A stretch of 64,000 nt of DNA. Source: Lingula anatina (Eukaryota; Brachiopoda; Lingulata; Lingulida; Lingulidae). The notes under the pieces were generated by a model. That model saw only the letters and a list, made by a program, of their open reading frames with translations. It was not told the origin of the DNA and made no database searches. This document shows positions 61,301 to 64,000 of the stretch, piece after piece. Within the stretch, counting starts at the first letter, position 1, and each line of letters starts with the position of its first letter. Location of the stretch: positions 320,842 through 384,841 of the forward strand of contig NW_019775388.1 of the NCBI RefSeq assembly GCF_001039355.2. The letters are read 5' to 3'. Made by a program: the position numbers and the translations under genes.

Positions 61301-63513
61301 AAATACAGGGTGGTCCAAAAAGATGTATCCATTTTATTATCCCTATCATTTCAAAGAAAATTTACCCTGTTTCCATGTAAGATATGGCTTTTACGACCAA
61401 CGCAAATAATGCTGAAAGCTGTGCCTTCGGAAAAACCATCAGTCAGCCAATCGAAGACCATCTTGATTTCTTGGGCATCATTTTTTTCTGTGACGAGGCA
61501 AATGTCCAACTTATTGGTCATGTAAACAAAGAATATATGCCCTTTTGGGCTCAGGCTCAGCTGTCACCCACTTCATTAGAAATTGTGTCTGTTTCATGCA
61601 GGTTGGGTCATTATGGCATTATCGAGTAGTCACAGTGAATCAGCACCAAGGCGCTTGGATTGAGCTGATTATAAACTATTGAGCTGTGCTTGCAAAATGG
61701 AGGTATGCCAGTAAAAAATTAAACCACAAAAAACTTACATGTCTGTAGGACAGGTGAATGAAAAAAATTGTTTTTTTACTTTCAATAGAAAATGCTACTT
61801 CATCAAAAATGGACACATCTTTTTGGACCACCCAGTACATAAACATCAACTGAAAAATAATTAACAAAAAATCAAGAAAACAGCAACCATAATGCAACAG
61901 AAGCTATGGTCCAGTTAAGCGTGCTGCTGTTGCCATGGGGAACAGAACTGACCTTTCACCACCCCAATTATGACCATCAGCAAATAGGCATCAGGATAGA
62001 GCTGAGCAGTGACCACCACCCCCTGGTGGACTTTCTTTGCACGCAGAACTTCTTTAAGGACACTAATAACCACCCTGACAGGGAGGAACTTGGCAGCTCT
62101 GTACAGTATATCAAAAGGCGAGTAGTTAATTATGTACCTGGAATAAAACAGGCACCTGTTGTATTCTGTGCAAGGTTTAACATTTTCATTCTACATGCTG
62201 GTGAGCTGCCCTTTCAGTACAAGTGCTGTAAACACACACATAGTACTCAGGAAAACAGAACATGTTTATGACCTGAAGATGAATCCAGAAAACATTTCTA
62301 AGAAAATGAATAACAGCTCCCACTGGGAGCAAAATTTCAATGTGATTGAGGCATTCATAATATTCATACTGATATAAATATGTAGCAACTGACATAAATA
62401 TAGTGGAAATAAAGACATAAGTTCACATTTTTTTTAAACAAACTGACTTCAACATATCACTGATAAGTTAATAATAAAGCCTTAAACAAATGTGAAAAAC
62501 CTCAACACATAAGTGGAATGGATAGCCATTTACTACGTTATCACTGAAAAAGCAAAGTTGCAAATCTATGCTATGAAAGTTGTTAAGGAACCGATTTCAA
62601 GCTTATTTTAATAATTAAAATTAAAATTTCAACCGTGAAAACTTCAGTGACATAAGTAAATAACAATCAGTTTTATCACTTTGTGTAAATGTGTCATGAT
62701 GAAGACTCATCAGTCTCACTGTCCCACTTATGGCTAAAATCAAATAACAAATATTTTTCACTTGATTTAGGAAAAATTGCTATAAAATGACCAAAATTAA
62801 GGTTTGCCCAATAAAGAGACTAGGGTCTTCTGTGTGTTAATATGTGGTACAGTGATCATTACAGTGTAAGTTAAGATGTTTACCTGTAGACAGGAGGGCA
62901 CACTCCTACAGAATAAGTCACAAGCAATTATTGGTAACATTTATATATCAAACTGCTGAGTGACTTAAACCTTTATATCTCTTTTTCAAAAAAAAAAAAA
63001 AAAAAAAAAAAAAACAGCTGGAACACGTAACATCATTCAGTCAATGGTTATTCTGCATACTGTATTTTACTCACTATTCAATGCTGAAAAATCTACTCAA
63101 GTTCTACATCCTTAAAGGAACAATTTGCAAGACTGGCATGGATTCATATTTCCCTTTTTTAGGACACATACTAGTGCCACTAATAGTTTGGATCACAATA
63201 GGCTGAATGTTGAGAAGTTTTATGAAATTCTTTAAGGCCCTTCCCTAAAAAAAAAGATTATAATAATAATTGTGCATTGAAAATTTTCAAGCAGCATACA
63301 TTCTTTTTAAGACATGTTTGTAGAAGACTGGGGGGAGATGTAGACCATAAACTCACCACACTACTGTTGCTGTTAAGACCATATCGTGTCTCTTGAATGC
63401 TACAATACAGGGCTCTCCCAACATCAGGTTGGCAAGGATGCTGCCTCCAAAGCACATCAACATGGTCGACACCCAGCATGATAAGGGATGTTTCCGCGAA
63501 AAAGCTTGAGATC
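58365..63513 (-). CDS. TMEM38: TMEM38/TRIC trimeric intracellular cation channel, 3' part, with two duplicated exon pairs
   Basis: ER/SR potassium-type counter-ion channel that supports calcium release. Exons on the minus strand: 63357-63513 (codes SRKHPLSCW, CFGGSILANLMLGEP), then a1 61953-62137 or a2 60630-60814, then b1 59643-59730 or b2 59124-59211, then the last exon 58365-58668 (ERMNYLTAPHAVIHFGIV, DPFLPFENLFCAVFMGG, ending in a Lys-rich KGKDEKKKD tail typical of TRIC C-termini). The first exon(s), with the start codon, must lie beyond 64000. The two members of each pair have the same length and the same phases. Joining both members of a pair, or skipping both a exons into b1, gives an early stop, so one of each should be used per mRNA. 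Vertebrate TRIC-A/B match in blocks SRKHP, FGG(S/G)IL, NYSP/FCP, KEV, FERLVRG and the tail. Confidence 0.93.
59124..59211 (-). CDS. TMEM38: TMEM38 alternative exon b2
   Basis: 88 nt, acceptor tttatag, donor GTGAGT. It codes GSGSYVIKNFERLVRGLWIP and a TNELLQP end. About 16 of 29 residues equal b1 by eye. Confidence 0.9.
59643..59730 (-). CDS. TMEM38: TMEM38 alternative exon b1
   Basis: 88 nt, acceptor ttttgtag, donor GTAAGT. It codes GGGAAFMRSFERMVRGVWIP and a VNEILLP end. Confidence 0.9.
60150..60480. repeat. Degenerate minisatellite in the TMEM38 intron between exons a2 and b1
   Basis: Seven or eight diverged units of roughly 40-50 bp built on aaccattgcccagttgtaac and aactaacacaatgt. Confidence 0.75.
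60630..60814 (-). CDS. TMEM38: TMEM38 alternative exon a2
   Basis: 185 nt, acceptor attattag, donor GTTTGT. It codes YLINYSPMDICYKTMRLLP, then VEIRR in the place of KEVLR and VHDGVAITAKLHPNAYLL. Roughly half or a little more of the residues equal a1 by eye. An intact frame and splice sites argue that it is used. Confidence 0.9.
61304..61837 (+). mobile_element. Mariner-like element remnant between exons a1 and a2
   Basis: Ends tacagggtggtccaaaaaga and its near-complement tctttttggaccacccagta, with TA at both sides. Inside, a frame at 61384-61629 holds a worn block (FFCDEANVQLIGHVNKEYMP) matching the DEAHFxLxGxVNKQN region of mariner-type transposases. Deleted and broken. Confidence 0.8.
61953..62137 (-). 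CDS. TMEM38: TMEM38 alternative exon a1
   Basis: 185 nt, acceptor ttattccag, donor GTCAGT. It codes YIINYSPFDILYRAAKFLP, then a KEVLR motif and VHQGVVVTAQLYPDAYLL. The Lys and Arg of K-E-V-x-R match the residues that hold PIP2 in TRIC channels, so this is the conventional version. Confidence 0.9.
62976..63014. repeat. Poly-A tract
   Basis: A run of about 25-28 A in the intron upstream of a1. No other structure is visible in 62138-63356. Confidence 0.6.
63357..63513 (-). CDS. TMEM38: TMEM38 exon 2-equivalent (constitutive)
   Basis: Bounded by tttgtag and GTGAGT. It codes the second membrane helix with the Gly-rich kink CFGGSILANL and the loop LGEPCIVAFKRHD, and ends in a split Trp codon (TG|G) that either a exon completes. 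Confidence 0.9.
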
Positions 63514-64000
63514 CTACAAAGTAAAAAATAAATCATTTATGGAGTCTATGTGCATTGGTATAATAATATTATATTTGAAATCATACAGCAGGAACAGTAG
63601 TAATATTGTTAAATGCATGTCATGTTTGTTACATTGTTGAGATTATGGTAATAATAATGTTACATTATTGTACAGTTTATATTTCATATCTCACAGAAAA
63701 CTGTACAGGGATTTATATGGATTTGTAGATCTGATTTCCATTTCTGGCAGTAACAGGTACCTACAAAATGGCTTAATTTCTAGAGCCCGTTACTGAGAAT
63801 CAAGATTACTGGTATATCAAACAACAATGACATTTAAAATTGTGGAAACGACCAAGTCCAATTAATATCTCTTCACTATGAGGTTTACCTAAACACAGGC
63901 AGGGCACCTTTAATTAATCCCTGTTTCTATTTCAAATGCCAATGACCAAGCAAAGTGAGATAGGCTGCTGTAAATCATGTTGCTGAAGTTTCAAAGCATA
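63514..64000 (-). other. TMEM38: TMEM38 intron to the window edge
   Basis: No exon with the conserved TRIC N-terminus is visible, so the upstream exon(s) lie outside the window. Confidence 0.6.

Noticed and set aside
59124-62137. Idea that the duplicated TMEM38 exons are a second, dead gene copy
   Set aside because: Order is a1-a2-b1-b2 rather than a-b-a-b, all four frames and splice sites are intact, and outer exons occur once. This fits local exon duplication, not gene duplication.

Overview
The window is nuclear DNA from an animal. Its genes are split into many short exons with GT/AG borders, the background is A/T-rich and full of microsatellites, and the products are animal-specific: Jun, Nanos, MFSD14, a TRIC channel and the meiotic MutS protein MSH5. 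The NHL-type exon, the intron sizes and the many small DNA transposons suit a non-vertebrate bilaterian, perhaps a lophotrochozoan such as a mollusc. That placement is inference and I hold it loosely. Three single Ns (31471, 40112, 49885) mark contig joins or uncalled bases.

Layout. 317-9722 (+): last three exons of an unidentified leucine-rich-repeat protein. 10490-11329 (-): an intronless Jun gene with a dense upstream control region (11524-11833). 13424-30551 (+): complete MSH5, 27 coding exons, 838 residues. 30811-32140: a 3' flank that appears twice around an N and is probably an assembly artefact. 32498-47813 (+): complete MFSD14 (HIAT1-like transporter), 13 coding exons, 491 residues. 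Its 8.9 kb first intron holds nested MITEs, a 2.7 kb terminal-inverted-repeat element and, on the opposite strand, an NHL beta-propeller exon. 47814-52936: intergenic with small elements. 52937-53944 (+): complete Nanos, 3 exons, 185 residues. 55062-56108: three small DNA elements in a row. 58365-63513 (-): 3' part of a TMEM38/TRIC intracellular cation channel gene, whose first exon(s) lie beyond the window.

The genes are not an operon-like set and act separately: Jun in immediate-early transcription, MSH5 in meiotic crossover formation, Nanos in germline translational control, MFSD14 in solute transport, TMEM38 in ER/SR counter-ion flux. The most notable signals are (1) two consecutive pairs of duplicated, equal-length, equal-phase exons in TMEM38 (185/185 nt and 88/88 nt), which look like two clusters of mutually exclusive exons; (2) a Jun promoter whose proximal sites (CCAAT, TGACATCA, MEF2) stand in the order known from vertebrate JUN; and (3) a 2.7 kb non-coding TIR element with a repeated internal 15-mer and roughly 350 bp subrepeats. 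Exon borders were read by eye from splice sites, reading frame and family knowledge; no alignment program was run.
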